This document shows, one piece after another, positions 8,909 through 18,835 of a DNA stretch of 64,000 nucleotides; the stretch's first letter is position 1, and every line of letters starts with the position of its first letter. The stretch spans positions 248,001 through 312,000 of the forward strand of contig JADKID010000042.1 of NCBI GenBank assembly GCA_016721425.1, given 5' to 3'. A model generated the notes under the pieces. That model was not told the DNA's origin and ran no database searches. It saw only the letters and a program-made list of their open reading frames with translations. A program made the position numbers and the translations under genes. The DNA comes from Bryobacterales bacterium (GTDB lineage Bacteria; Acidobacteriota; Terriglobia; Bryobacterales; Bryobacteraceae).

Positions 8909-9700
8909 TTAGCGCTTCAGCCGCAACTCCACTGCCGTTCGAGTCATCGTCAGCGTGTTGGTGAGCGATTCGAACGGCAGCGCCGTCACCATTGGCTTCA
9001 CCACCCAACCGGCGCCCATCGGAATGCCGCGCGTCAGCGAAACCGCACGGCACTCCATGTAAACGCCGCCGTCTCTTTGTTCCAGTTGCCAGTATGTATT
9101 GAGCGCCCACAGGAATCCTGCGTTTCTGTCAGGCGCCGAGCGCGTCTCATTGGGCTTGCCCGCGTTGTCCACTTCGCGGATCGCGGTGGAGCGAGACCAA
9201 ACCTGGACCCGCCCGTTAGGTAGTGTCCGATACTCAATGTCGTAGTCGATGTCGAGAATCACGGTGAAGACCTTCGTCTTGACCGTTCGCATGACAATCT
9301 TGCGCCGGTTCCCGTTTTCGCTGAGCAACTTCACCTGGAGGACGTCCGGCTGGTAAATCGACGGGTAGCGGCCATAGTCCTTCAGGACGGAAACCACGTC
9401 TTCCACCTTCGCACCGGGCACAAAGACCGCCGCAATCCAGTCGTGAATCATCCCATCGGTGACATCGCGCGGAGTGTTGGCCTCCCATGCCTCGATTTTT
9501 GGCACGCCGTCAGGCAGCAGCGGCAGGCGGGTATTGCCAACCGCGCGGCTCACCATCGCACGATCGGCCACCTCCATGTATGCCTGAAACTCCTTCACCG
9601 TCTGCGGATTGAGCCGCACATTGGGAATCGGCGCGAACGCCAGAAGCAGAAGCGCGAGTATCACTGCTGGCCCCCTAAAGCCTCGCCGGGCACCGAGCAT
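8909..9700 (-). CDS. secreted START/SRPBCC-like domain protein
   Basis: The 263-residue protein has an N-terminal hydrophobic segment (VILALLLLAFAPI, residues 12-24), probably a signal peptide or anchor. The pattern that follows, VEDVVSVLKDYGRYPSIYQPDV then RKIVMRTVKT, IEYRTLPNGRVQVWSRS, NTYWQLEQRDGGVYMECRAV and TLTMTRTAVE, matches the helix-grip fold of START/polyketide-cyclase-like proteins, which bind hydrophobic ligands in a deep pocket. Related acidobacterial proteins are annotated only as hypothetical. It is convergent with glcF, with 3 nt between stop codons. The fold call is moderate and the ligand is unknown. Confidence 0.75.
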   Translation of the reverse strand: MLGARRGFRGPAVILALLLLAFAPIPNVRLNPQTVKEFQAYMEVADRAMVSRAVGNTRLPLLPDGVPKIEAWEANTPRDVTDGMIHDWIAAVFVPGAKVEDVVSVLKDYGRYPSIYQPDVLQVKLLSENGNRRKIVMRTVKTKVFTVILDIDYDIEYRTLPNGRVQVWSRSTAIREVDNAGKPNETRSAPDRNAGFLWALNTYWQLEQRDGGVYMECRAVSLTRGIPMGAGWVVKPMVTALPFESLTNTLTMTRTAVELRLKR

Positions 9701-9940
9701 GCGCCTTCAGACGCGCCGGCGCCCTCCCCATTGGGCAACAAGGCAACGGCTATGTGGTGTTCCGGTGCGCCCCACGGGGGCGACTGGCCAGCCTCCACCG
9801 GTGCGGGTGGTGCGCTCCACAGCGCAAGGTACAGCGGGGCAGAACGGAAAACCATAGAGCTACGCCTATTATGATGCGCCGCACGGCCCCATGTTTCGGT
9901 AAACAAATCACGCCGTCAAGACTACCGGCGGCCAGGCAAC

Positions 9941-11116
9941 TCAGGATGGGTCTGCGCTTCCCTTCAGGCGGCCATAAATCCGATGCAGAACCACTCCGGC
10001 GGCCAGCAGCGTGAGCCAGAAATACGGATAGCGGTAGCGGGGGTCCGCCTGCAGCAGGTAGTACAGGAGAGGCGCCACCACGAAGCCAGAGAAAAATACC
10101 GGATGCCTCCAAACACGCAGCACCCCGCCGAGCGAGAGGATCGTGGCGAGCGTCACCAACCATGCCTGCCAGTGGCCGTCCCGGATCGCTGGGAACCAGT
10201 ACAGCAAGGCTCGAACCGCCGTAAACCGGGCGAACGCCGCCGGATGGGCCCGGATCCAATCCGATGCCAGGCGCCCGCTTTCCTTCATGTAAGCAGGCTC
10301 GCCCATTCGGATCAGCGCGCGAGCTTCTCCAAGGTTGAACATCGGGTGCAGCGCGGCCAGGCTCGCGCCGTTGTCTTTGGCGCTGATGCCGGCCAGGTCA
10401 TTGTGGGAGACTCTCAGCTCCAGCCCGAGATTGTCCCGAATGAAAAAGATGCCGCCGAACGTCAGATAATTCCGGATCGTCCATGGCAGCATCGCGGCGG
10501 CCAGCGTGAATCCCCATACAATCAGCCAGCGCCGCGGCGGCCGCTTCCAGACCAGCCATCCGGGCAACAGAAACACGCTGGAAGGGTTGAGATGGAGCGC
10601 TAACGCGGCCAGCAGTGCGGCGGGCGCGGCCGACCATCCTGCCACCGGAATCAGGGTGCACAGCATGAGCGCCAGAATCTGGAGATCGGTTTCGCCCTGA
10701 GCCGCGATGGGAATCAGCGGGAGCGCGATCAGCAGGCCCGCGGCCCACAGGCCAGGAGCCCTGTCGCCGAGCAGCACCGCCGAAAGGCTCGGCAGCAGCG
10801 CCGCCTGCACTCCCTGCAAAATCAGATTGAAGATCAGGAACACGGCGGCGAAAGCGCCACCAAAGCCGAGCAGCCGGATGCCAATCGACAGCAGATATGG
10901 ATACACCGGCGCGGTATGCGCCGTGGCGCCCGTGCTCAAGGCGCTATAGGGATCAGCGAAGCCTTTCCCGGCGGCGAGGCTGCGGGCCACGTTGACAGAC
11001 TCGAAGCCGGGGCCAAACGCGGAGCCGTCCAGTACGCTCAGCTTGAGGGCGGCGGCCAGCATACCAGCCAGGGCGAGCAACAGAAACTGCCTGTTTTGCG
11101 AAGAGACCACCGTCAT
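9941..11116 (-). CDS. GT39-like multipass membrane protein
   Basis: The 391-residue protein has about nine hydrophobic segments. After the first it carries GFESVNVARSLAAGKGFADP, the loop typical of ArnT/PMT-like (GT39/GT-C) glycosyltransferases, followed by TAHTAPVYPYLLSIG. The sequence PWTIRNYLTFGGIFFIRDN matches the second conserved loop of this group. These enzymes move sugars from polyprenyl-phosphate carriers in the inner membrane to lipid or protein acceptors. The acidic residue usually needed in loop 1 is not obvious (ESVNVA), so activity is uncertain. The gene stands alone, with 240 nt of non-coding sequence after it. Confidence 0.78.
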   Translation of the reverse strand: MTVVSSQNRQFLLLALAGMLAAALKLSVLDGSAFGPGFESVNVARSLAAGKGFADPYSALSTGATAHTAPVYPYLLSIGIRLLGFGGAFAAVFLIFNLILQGVQAALLPSLSAVLLGDRAPGLWAAGLLIALPLIPIAAQGETDLQILALMLCTLIPVAGWSAAPAALLAALALHLNPSSVFLLPGWLVWKRPPRRWLIVWGFTLAAAMLPWTIRNYLTFGGIFFIRDNLGLELRVSHNDLAGISAKDNGASLAALHPMFNLGEARALIRMGEPAYMKESGRLASDWIRAHPAAFARFTAVRALLYWFPAIRDGHWQAWLVTLATILSLGGVLRVWRHPVFFSGFVVAPLLYYLLQADPRYRYPYFWLTLLAAGVVLHRIYGRLKGSADPS

Positions 11117-11159
11117 GCAGCCTACAGGCTACTACAGTGCGGCGCCGGGCCAGAACACG

Positions 11160-11394
11160 GCATCGGCGGCACTCGGCCCTGCCCCCATCGCACACGCCAG
11201 CAGCCGCGCCCCACCCGATCGCACCGTGCCCCACCGCGCCCAACCGCCTCACCGCATCCGCACCGCCCCACCCCACCACGACTCGCCGCCCCATCGCCCC
11301 CTCACCGCCGCCCCACTCCACCGCACCCCGCCACCGTAGCGCCCCCGCACCGCGCCGCCGCACCGCCCCACCCCACAGCGCCCCTTGTTTCCGC
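11160..11394. repeat. C-rich low-complexity tract (degenerate CCGCACCGCCCCACC units)
   Basis: Between the GT39-like gene and the YbaK-like gene is a 317-nt gap, of which roughly 235 nt are almost free of G runs on the plus strand and built from degenerate CCCCACC, CCGCACC and CCCCATCG words. The minus strand is correspondingly G-rich with many GGGG runs. No gene or homologous protein is visible in it, although GC-rich sequence leaves several frames open. Confidence 0.7.
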
Positions 11395-11433
11395 ACGGAA
11401 TTCGGAGTAGTGTCCGGAAGTGTGGAGGTTTCC

Positions 11434-11913
11434 ATGAAGACGCTGGACAGGCTTGTCGCCTTTCTTGAACTCAAGGGAGTGTCTTACCGCCACGATATCC
11501 ACCCCCTCTCCTACACGGCGAGAGAGACGGCCCGGGCTGAACATGTGCCCCCGCGCACGTTCGCCAAGGTGGTGATCGTGCACTACGAGGATGGCTACTC
11601 GATGGCCGTTCTGCCCTCGGACCGCATCGTGGATCTCGACGAACTGCGCACCGCTTTCGGTACCCGGCACCTGCGCCTGGCGAAGGAAACGGAGTTGCAG
11701 GAGCTGTTCCCGGACTGTGAACTCGGCGCCATGCCCCCCTTCGGCAACGGCACCCTGTGGGAGATTCCGGTATGGGTCGATGGTCTGCTGATGGCGGAGG
11801 AGACCATCAGTTGCAACGCCGGCACGCATAAGGACGTGATCCAGATCGACACCGAGGACTGGGAGCAGTTGGTGAAGCCCTCCGTGCTCGCCTTCGCTCA
11901 CGCCGCCGGTTAG
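11434..11913 (+). CDS. YbaK/prolyl-tRNA editing domain protein
   Basis: This 159-residue stand-alone YbaK/ProX-type protein probably hydrolyses mischarged aminoacyl-tRNA or related esters. It has the conserved start of the fold (HPLSYTARETARAEHVPP), the catalytic-region lysine in RTFAKVVIVHYEDG and the GAMPPFG loop (residues near 105). I chose the ATG at 11434 because GGAGG stands 7-11 nt before it; upstream residues would come from the C-rich tract. Its TAG stop overlaps the TAA of the convergent ThuA gene by 4 nt. The amino acid specificity cannot be read from sequence. Confidence 0.85.
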   Translation: MKTLDRLVAFLELKGVSYRHDIHPLSYTARETARAEHVPPRTFAKVVIVHYEDGYSMAVLPSDRIVDLDELRTAFGTRHLRLAKETELQELFPDCELGAMPPFGNGTLWEIPVWVDGLLMAEETISCNAGTHKDVIQIDTEDWEQLVKPSVLAFAHAAG

Positions 11914-12842
11914 TCGCCAGGCACACTCTCCACCAGCAGCGCCCGCTCCGCCGTGGGCATCGCCCGCGGCACCGCCAGGCTGACGCGCCCCGTGGCTGCC
12001 CACTCCGCGCCGCGCGCCAGCATGGTCCGGAAGCCGGCGCAGCGCACGTTCGGGTTCTCTTCCTTCGCCCACGTGTGCCCCAACATCGTGGTGTAGATCC
12101 GCCCCCGGCCCCACCGCCGCACCCAATCCAAAGGCTCGCGCCGTAGCGAATCCTTAGACCACGCGTACGTCAATACAGTCAATTCCCTCTCCAACGCACC
12201 GCGCGTTGTCCGCGCCGGCCCATGCTGCCCATGCGTCAGTTGCTCCGCCGGATGCATCCACAACTTCGGAAACCCATCCGTGATCGGATGCCGCGGGTCC
12301 CTCGTGGTTACCACAAAATCGTGACGCGGTCCGTGTCCGGGGTCGAGGCCCTCACCCGCCGGCGCCACCACCACGCGCTCCCGCTCATCCACGATCAGCC
12401 CCGGGCCAAACGCTTTGCCGCGCCACCCCAACCCGATCATCTCGTTGTACTCCGGCCACTCCAGAAACGCGTTGTTGGCGGCGTGGAAAATCACCAGCCC
12501 GCCCCCGCGTTCCACATACCGCGCCAGCGCCTGCTCTACCGCCGCCGGCCACCGCACGCCCGCCGCCGTGTGCCCGCCATTGAAGTTGTTCACCACCACG
12601 CCGTACCGCGCAAAATCGGGGCGCCACGCGGCCCACTCCCCCGCCGCGGCGCCCGCCTGGGGCGTCGTCGAGATCTCCACTTCGAATCCGCCCGCGGCCC
12701 GCAGCGTCTCCACAATCGCCTTCGTCCCCGCCTGCCAATCGTGGTTGTTGATGCCGTCAATCACCAGCGCCCGGATTCTGCTTCTGCCAGGGAGCAGGCC
12801 GCCCGCCAATGCCACTAAACCGCGCCGGGAAATCAAGTTCAT
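11910..12842 (-). CDS. ThuA-domain protein
   Basis: This 310-residue protein is of the ThuA (trehalose-utilisation, glutamine-amidotransferase-like) family. The start at 12842 gives MNLISRRGLVALAGGLLPG, a twin-arginine-like signal; longer in-frame extensions have no signal and run through the hairpin at 12894. Family motifs are ALVIDGINNHDW, GGGLVIFHAANNAF (near residue 125) and GRIYTTMLGHTW. ThuA proteins often sit beside oxidoreductases and act on sugars or their keto forms, but the activity is undefined. It converges on the YbaK-like gene with a 4-nt stop overlap. Confidence 0.88.
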   Translation of the reverse strand: MNLISRRGLVALAGGLLPGRSRIRALVIDGINNHDWQAGTKAIVETLRAAGGFEVEISTTPQAGAAAGEWAAWRPDFARYGVVVNNFNGGHTAAGVRWPAAVEQALARYVERGGGLVIFHAANNAFLEWPEYNEMIGLGWRGKAFGPGLIVDERERVVVAPAGEGLDPGHGPRHDFVVTTRDPRHPITDGFPKLWMHPAEQLTHGQHGPARTTRGALERELTVLTYAWSKDSLRREPLDWVRRWGRGRIYTTMLGHTWAKEENPNVRCAGFRTMLARGAEWAATGRVSLAVPRAMPTAERALLVESVPGD

Positions 12843-12893
12843 GCCCCCAGTCTCGCGCAGCCTGGCCCCCCGCGGCACATCCGCACATACGAA

Positions 12894-12922
12894 CGCCCCG
12901 AAGGCTTTTGACCTTCGGGGCG
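12894..12922 (-). terminator. 11-bp hairpin after the repeat-protein gene
   Basis: A perfect inverted repeat CGCCCCGAAGG/CCTTCGGGGCG with a 7-nt loop lies 25 nt after the stop of the minus-strand gene at 12947-13618. Only two Ts follow it on that strand, so it is a hairpin-type terminator without a proper U tract. Confidence 0.55.
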
Positions 12923-12946
12923 TGTCACCCAACCGTTCCTGCAATC

Positions 12947-13618
12947 TTAGCCTTTTATGGCCACAAACGTCAGGCTTGTTCCGTTCGGCGCCTTCACCGT
13001 TCCCTTGATCTCGTTGCCGGCCAGTTTGCCCGTGCCAGCCCATGCGCCCTCGTCGGTGGGAACCTTAAAGCTGAACACGCCCCCTTCCAGCTTGATGTCA
13101 GTCACCGGAGCCACTTCGCCGTTCTCCGTGGTCGCCTGCCCGCTGTACTTGCCGGCCGTTTCGGTGAATTCCATCGTCACCTTCATTTCGCCGCCATCAG
13201 GCATCTTGGCGGCCACTTTCCACTTGCCCGCCACGCTTCCGGAAGCCACGGCAGCAGCGCCGGCCGGTGCCGCGCCATCGCGCTTGCCTGTCACCTTGCC
13301 GCCCGTTCCGTCCGGCAGCGTCATGGCGCCCGCGATGTTGTCACCCTCCGCCTTCAGCTTGAACGCGATGGGCCCCATATCCATCACCAGCTTGAACGTC
13401 AGATCGTCACCCGCGATAGCCACGTCCTGCAGCGGCATCTCACCGCGCTCCGACGATAACACCGCACTCGCCTTGCCCCCTTCGTCTTTCACAATCAGGT
13501 CCACGTTGTAGACGTTGCCATCCGGCGCATTGGCAGCCACTTTCCACTTGCCCACCACGCCGCCGAACGCGGAGACGCAGAAAGCCAGGCTCAGAACGAT
13601 CATCATTTTCAGTTTCAT
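12947..13618 (-). CDS. secreted protein with two GKWKVAA beta repeats
   Basis: The 223-residue protein has a Sec signal peptide (MKLKMMIVLSLAFCVSAFG) and then two homologous halves, each starting GKWKVAA (residues ~23 and ~132) and containing a GK-rich beta pattern (GDNIAGAMTLPDG versus NEIKGTVKAPNG). The halves are joined by an Ala/Gly linker (AAPAGAAAVASGS). Each half looks like a small beta-barrel of about 100 residues, of the kind found in acidobacterial hypothetical proteins. No enzymatic motif is seen; a periplasmic binding or structural role is possible. It has its own hairpin at 12894-12922. Confidence 0.7.
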   Translation of the reverse strand: MKLKMMIVLSLAFCVSAFGGVVGKWKVAANAPDGNVYNVDLIVKDEGGKASAVLSSERGEMPLQDVAIAGDDLTFKLVMDMGPIAFKLKAEGDNIAGAMTLPDGTGGKVTGKRDGAAPAGAAAVASGSVAGKWKVAAKMPDGGEMKVTMEFTETAGKYSGQATTENGEVAPVTDIKLEGGVFSFKVPTDEGAWAGTGKLAGNEIKGTVKAPNGTSLTFVAIKG

Positions 13619-13708
13619 GGATGCTCTCGCAATGTTGGAATCAGTCGGTCAAGTATTCATGATACGATGCCGCCTGCCCGCTTTGAGTTTCAGCACTGTA
13701 AAAACAGC

Positions 13709-13737
13709 ATGAGGTCCGGCACTTCGCCGGACCTCAT
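13709..13737 (-). terminator. rho-independent terminator of the fasciclin gene
   Basis: A perfect 12-bp stem (ATGAGGTCCGGC/GCCGGACCTCAT) with a 5-nt loop starts 28 nt after the fasciclin-gene stop. On the minus strand it is followed by GCTGTTTTTACAG, giving a T5 run 4 nt after the stem. This fits an intrinsic terminator. Confidence 0.75.
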
Positions 13738-13765
13738 ACCTCTAACCCGTCTGTCCTCTCCGCGC

Positions 13766-14230
13766 CTACATCTTCGGCATGATCACAGAATCGATCACGT
13801 GGATCACGCCGTTATCGCAGACGATATCCGTCTTCACCACAGTGGCGCCGTCCACCATCACCTTGCCACCCTTCGCAGTCACTTTGGCCGAGCTGCCCTC
13901 TACGGTCTTCGCCGATTTGATCTTCACCACGTCAGCCGCCATCACCTTGCCGGACACAACGTGATACAGCAGGATCTTCTTCAGCTTCGCGGTGTCCTTC
14001 AGCAACCCCTCCACCGTGCCCGCCGGCAACTTGGCAAAGGCCTCGTCCGTGGGCGCGAAAACCGTGAACGGTCCCGCGCTCTTCAACGTATCCACCAAAC
14101 CAGCGGCCTTCACGGCTGTCACCAGCGTGCCAAAGCTGCCTGCGCTGACAGCGGTGTCCACAATGTCAGCGGCCGAGGCCGTCAACACGGAAGCTGCCAA
14201 CAATCCAAATACTGACAAAATGCGTTTCAT
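13766..14230 (-). CDS. fasciclin (FAS1) domain secreted protein
   Basis: The 154-residue protein has a Sec signal peptide (MKRILSVFGLLAASVLTASA) and one FAS1 domain. Visible FAS1 boxes are FTVFAPTDEAFAKLP (H1 region, about residues 55-69), LLYHVVSGKV (the YH motif) and VIHVIDSVIMPKM (H2) at the C-terminus. The size fits single-domain bacterial MPB70-like proteins, which are secreted and act in adhesion or matrix binding. An AGGAG site stands 7 nt before the ATG, and it has its own terminator, so it is probably monocistronic. Confidence 0.92.
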   Translation of the reverse strand: MKRILSVFGLLAASVLTASAADIVDTAVSAGSFGTLVTAVKAAGLVDTLKSAGPFTVFAPTDEAFAKLPAGTVEGLLKDTAKLKKILLYHVVSGKVMAADVVKIKSAKTVEGSSAKVTAKGGKVMVDGATVVKTDIVCDNGVIHVIDSVIMPKM

Positions 14231-14295
14231 CGAATCTCCTGAAATTTGCGATCATCAACTACGCAATAGGAGATTGTGGCCAATCCAGTATGGAT

Positions 14296-15483
14296 TTAGT
14301 ATTTTTGTGGATTGCTGGGCGGCAGTACCGCCGGGTCGAATACCTCTGCCTGTGTCGTACCCGGTGTCACACGCAACAATGCCGGTACGCTGAAATCCGA
14401 AGAGACAAAGTGGGTCGACTCCTCCACCACTCCGCCTTTCTCACCATGCACTGCCAGCGTCACCTTCACCTCGTTGCCGGTCCGGGTGTAGATCCGCAGC
14501 CCTTCCGCCGCTTCTCGCTTCGAGATTTGCAGCCGGCTGGTCTGCTCGCCGTCCTGGATCAATAGCAGGATCCGCGAGGACTTCCGGATAGCCTCGGCCT
14601 GGCCGTTCCAGGAAATATAGAACCGTCCGCTCGATTCATACACATGCAGTGAAAGCATCTCCAGCGGAGCCTGAGACGGCGCCGGATCGTTCGCTGGCCG
14701 GACTGCGCGCTGGTTGTACCAGTAAAATCCCCCCATCGCCAGCAGCAATCCGAGAACGGCAAGCGCTGGCGCCATCAGACTTCTGGGCTTGGCGCCGCGC
14801 GGATGCATTCCGGCGGTGGAACGGGTGGCAGGCCGGACGGTCTCTGGAGCGTTCGACATGGAAATCTCTACCTCTGCTGCTTGGCCTCGGAATGGCGCCG
14901 CCCGGCGGACCGTCCGGAACGAAGCATCCGGAACTACCGTCAGAATTGGCGCTACGAAACGCGGACCGTCTTCCCCTTCGTCTTCACCATAGTGAATCGC
15001 CAGCTCCATTTCACCCAGGCGGTTTGGCTTCGCAATCATCGCCACCTGCCCGCCCCCAAAGTGCTTTCGATGGATCCGCCGCTCCTCCTCGCGCATCTGC
15101 ACGTCGCCGCGCGGATGGGAGACAAACCAGCCCACCGGCCTCGCATCTCCGGGCCGAGCGCCGGAGCTCAATCCGTCCAGCAGCGCCGGCAGCCGGCTCT
15201 CCTCGGTGGCAGACAAGCGAAACTCAGGACCCAGCGCATGTTCACAGGCAATGACGTGGAAACCGCTGATCCGGAATGACCCGCCCCTCACGGAGCCCAG
15301 CAACACACCCCCGACGCCTTGCCCGCCCGGCCCGTTCATCGCTCGCGAAATCTCGAATCGCATCCGCTCCAGCGTCTCCCCCGAAATCGACACCTGGCAC
15401 GAATCATCCGACCCGGACCATTGACGATACGCACTCCGCTGAGAACCCTCCGCCGAAGCGGTGGTCCCACTTGAAATAGCCAT
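14296..15483 (-). CDS. JAB/MPN-like domain membrane protein
   Basis: This 395-residue protein starts at 15483 (MAISSGTTAS), where AGGAG lies 8 nt upstream. Residues ~35-180 look like a JAB/MPN fold: GGVLLGSVRGGSFRISGF, then VGWFVSHPRGD and REEERRIHRKHF. In JAMM metalloproteases the motif is HxH...S..D; here the first His is replaced (WFVSH) so zinc binding may be incomplete. A transmembrane helix follows (MAPALAVLGLLLAMGGFYWY, near residue 245). The C-terminal ~140 residues form a beta-rich domain (LHVYESSGRFYISWNG). A tail-like topology with cytoplasmic JAB and exported C-terminus is inferred. Similar JAB-like/TM proteins are frequent hypothetical proteins in Solibacter relatives. Confidence 0.7.
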   Translation of the reverse strand: MAISSGTTASAEGSQRSAYRQWSGSDDSCQVSISGETLERMRFEISRAMNGPGGQGVGGVLLGSVRGGSFRISGFHVIACEHALGPEFRLSATEESRLPALLDGLSSGARPGDARPVGWFVSHPRGDVQMREEERRIHRKHFGGGQVAMIAKPNRLGEMELAIHYGEDEGEDGPRFVAPILTVVPDASFRTVRRAAPFRGQAAEVEISMSNAPETVRPATRSTAGMHPRGAKPRSLMAPALAVLGLLLAMGGFYWYNQRAVRPANDPAPSQAPLEMLSLHVYESSGRFYISWNGQAEAIRKSSRILLLIQDGEQTSRLQISKREAAEGLRIYTRTGNEVKVTLAVHGEKGGVVEESTHFVSSDFSVPALLRVTPGTTQAEVFDPAVLPPSNPQKY

Positions 15484-15645
15484 TGAATTGTCTCCTCGCA
15501 CTCCGTCCGCCATGCCGCCAAGCCTCTGTCGGGCCCTTACAGCCATGGGGACGGTCCCGTGCATAGCACGGCCAAACCTTCATTGTAATCTCTTTTGAAC
15601 CCTCACCATCTATCGGGAATCTAAAGTGTTGGACAATTAGACTTC

Positions 15646-16893
<1,248 letters not shown>

Positions 16894-16895
16894 CC

Positions 16896-18146
16896 ATGAT
16901 CCGCATTCAGTTCGGTGAAAACGTCAACATGGCCCTCGATGCCGTCTGGGTCAACCGCTTCCGCAGCGGCCTCACTATCCTCGGCATCGTCATCGGCATC
17001 ACCACCGTCGTCACGGTGGGCAGCCTCACCTCCGGCCTGCGCGAAGGCATCGTCACTTTCTTTGCCGAGTTCGGTCCCGACAACGTCTTTCTCAACCGCT
17101 TCAGCGGCGATCCCAGCAGCGGCGGGCCGCCCAAGGAACAGAAGCGCAAGCCCATTCGCCCCGAATACGCCGAGCTCATCAAAACCAGCGTCCGCGCCAT
17201 CGACGATGTCAGCCAGCAACTCTTCATCAGCTCCATCACCAGCGGCCTGATCACGGCCAAGGTCACCGGATTTGAAACCGACAACGTCGGCCTGGTCGGC
17301 TTCAGCGGCAATTCCTTCAACATCCAGCCGCGCGAGCTCAAGCTCGGCCGAGTCTTCACGCCCGAAGAGGCGGACCGCGCCACCCGCGTCTGCGTCATCG
17401 GCCCGCTGGTGGCAGACGCTCTCTTCCCCGACGGCCGCGCCGTCGGCCGCGTCATCACCGTCGCTGGCGCTGAATACACGGTCCTTGGCGTTTTTGCCGA
17501 GGCGAAAGGCGGATTCTTCGGCCAAAACGGCCAGGATACGCAGATCGTCATCCCCTACCGCGTCGCAGCTCAGCGCTTCCCCACGGAGGACCGCCTCATT
17601 CTGGTCGCCAAGGCCCGCGTGGGTATGCGCGACGAGGCGATGGAGGAGATGCGCCAACTGCTCCGCCGCATTCGCAAAACTCCCCCCGACGCCGAAGACG
17701 ATTTCTCCCTCAGCACCGCCGATCAGATCATCAAACGCCTGGACTCCATCCTCGGAGTCGTCGTCATCGTCTCTATCGCTCTATCCAGCCTCGGACTGCT
17801 CGTCGGAGGCATCGGCGTAATGAACATCATGCTCGTCTCCGTCACTGAGCGCACCAAGGAAATCGGCATCCGCAAGGCCATTGGCGCAAAAAAGGGCGAC
17901 ATCATCGTCCAGTTCCTCATGGAGGCCGTCACACTAACGGGCCTCGGCGGCGCGCTCGGCGTGCTGGTCTCGGTCCTCATCACCCTGATCATCGGCAAGC
18001 TCGTGCCGGCCTTGCCTTCCAACGTGCCCGGCTGGGCCATCGGCCTCGGCTTCGGAGTCTCCGTCTCCATCGGCCTCTTTTTCGGAACCTGGCCGGCGCT
18101 CAAGGCAGCTAATCTGGATCCCGTCGACGCGCTGCGCTACGAGTAG
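16896..18146 (+). CDS. MacB-type ABC transporter permease (second copy)
   Basis: This 416-residue permease is of the same class as the preceding gene: N-terminal helix RSGLTILGIVIGITTVVTVG, a periplasmic MacB_PCD domain, and the FtsX part with MNIMLVSVTERTKEIGIRKA, QFLMEAVTLTGLGG and the ending ALKAANLDPVDALRYE. The two proteins are diverged paralogues and, spaced by 2 nt, probably assemble as a heterodimer. Their ATP-binding subunit must be encoded elsewhere. Both keep full-length domains, so neither looks degraded. Confidence 0.93.
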   Translation: MIRIQFGENVNMALDAVWVNRFRSGLTILGIVIGITTVVTVGSLTSGLREGIVTFFAEFGPDNVFLNRFSGDPSSGGPPKEQKRKPIRPEYAELIKTSVRAIDDVSQQLFISSITSGLITAKVTGFETDNVGLVGFSGNSFNIQPRELKLGRVFTPEEADRATRVCVIGPLVADALFPDGRAVGRVITVAGAEYTVLGVFAEAKGGFFGQNGQDTQIVIPYRVAAQRFPTEDRLILVAKARVGMRDEAMEEMRQLLRRIRKTPPDAEDDFSLSTADQIIKRLDSILGVVVIVSIALSSLGLLVGGIGVMNIMLVSVTERTKEIGIRKAIGAKKGDIIVQFLMEAVTLTGLGGALGVLVSVLITLIIGKLVPALPSNVPGWAIGLGFGVSVSIGLFFGTWPALKAANLDPVDALRYE

Positions 18147-18218
18147 ACTGCCCGCCGCCCGCATCGGCACGCGGCCAGGCGCCAACTCCTCATTGCCGCT
18201 CACGACCCTCGGAAATCC

Positions 18219-18752
18219 TTACTCCGTTTCCGCCTGTCGTTCGATGTCGAATCGGTCATCCGCCATATCCCGCCGCACCGCGGCTCCGTCAAACCATCCC
18301 GCTCTCTGTTTGCCAAAGGAGTCAAACTCGGAGACATAGGGTTTGATGTCAAGGAGCGGCGTCCCATCCACAATGTCCACACCCTCCACGTCGATGATCA
18401 AGCCCTCCACACGCACCAACCGGACTGCCGATAGCCCGATCGGATTCGGGCGCGCCGGCGAGCGCGTCGCAAAGACGCCTCGCTCCACTGTATCCAGGAA
18501 AGGAATCACCTGCAGCTTTGGACCAATTGCCTTGTGGAGCCAATAGATCAGCCAGATCCGCTCAAATCCCGCCAAGTCCTTCAGGGCCTCCCGGTACTCC
18601 TCATGGAGGTGGATTTGCCCCGGCGCACTGGCCGCACGCGACGGCTGGATTGGCGTACCCGTCGGCTCGCGAAACGGCGTCCGAATCGTACCGATAGGAC
18701 TCAGGCGCAGGCTCCTCTTCGATATTTCCAAGGGCAAGGCTTCGTCGGTCAT
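18219..18752 (-). CDS. trmO: tRNA (t6A37) N6-methyltransferase TrmO
   Basis: The 177-residue member of the TsaA/TrmO (UPF0066) family uses S-adenosylmethionine to methylate t6A at position 37 of tRNA-Thr. Diagnostic blocks are SPIGTIRTPFREPTGTPIQP at the N-terminus, FERIWLIYWLHKA, the family core GVFATRSPARPNPIGLSAV (near residue 95) and GTPLLDIKPYVSEFDSF. It is convergent with the permease pair and divergent from the NifX-like gene. The length is that of the single-domain form. Confidence 0.93.
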   Translation of the reverse strand: MTDEALPLEISKRSLRLSPIGTIRTPFREPTGTPIQPSRAASAPGQIHLHEEYREALKDLAGFERIWLIYWLHKAIGPKLQVIPFLDTVERGVFATRSPARPNPIGLSAVRLVRVEGLIIDVEGVDIVDGTPLLDIKPYVSEFDSFGKQRAGWFDGAAVRRDMADDRFDIERQAETE

Positions 18753-18835
18753 CTCCGCGCGTCTCCCTCTCCCAAATAGCCGCGCACTGCCTGCTTCCGA
18801 CAGTGATAGTCTAATACCAGAGTAAAGGATCTGAA

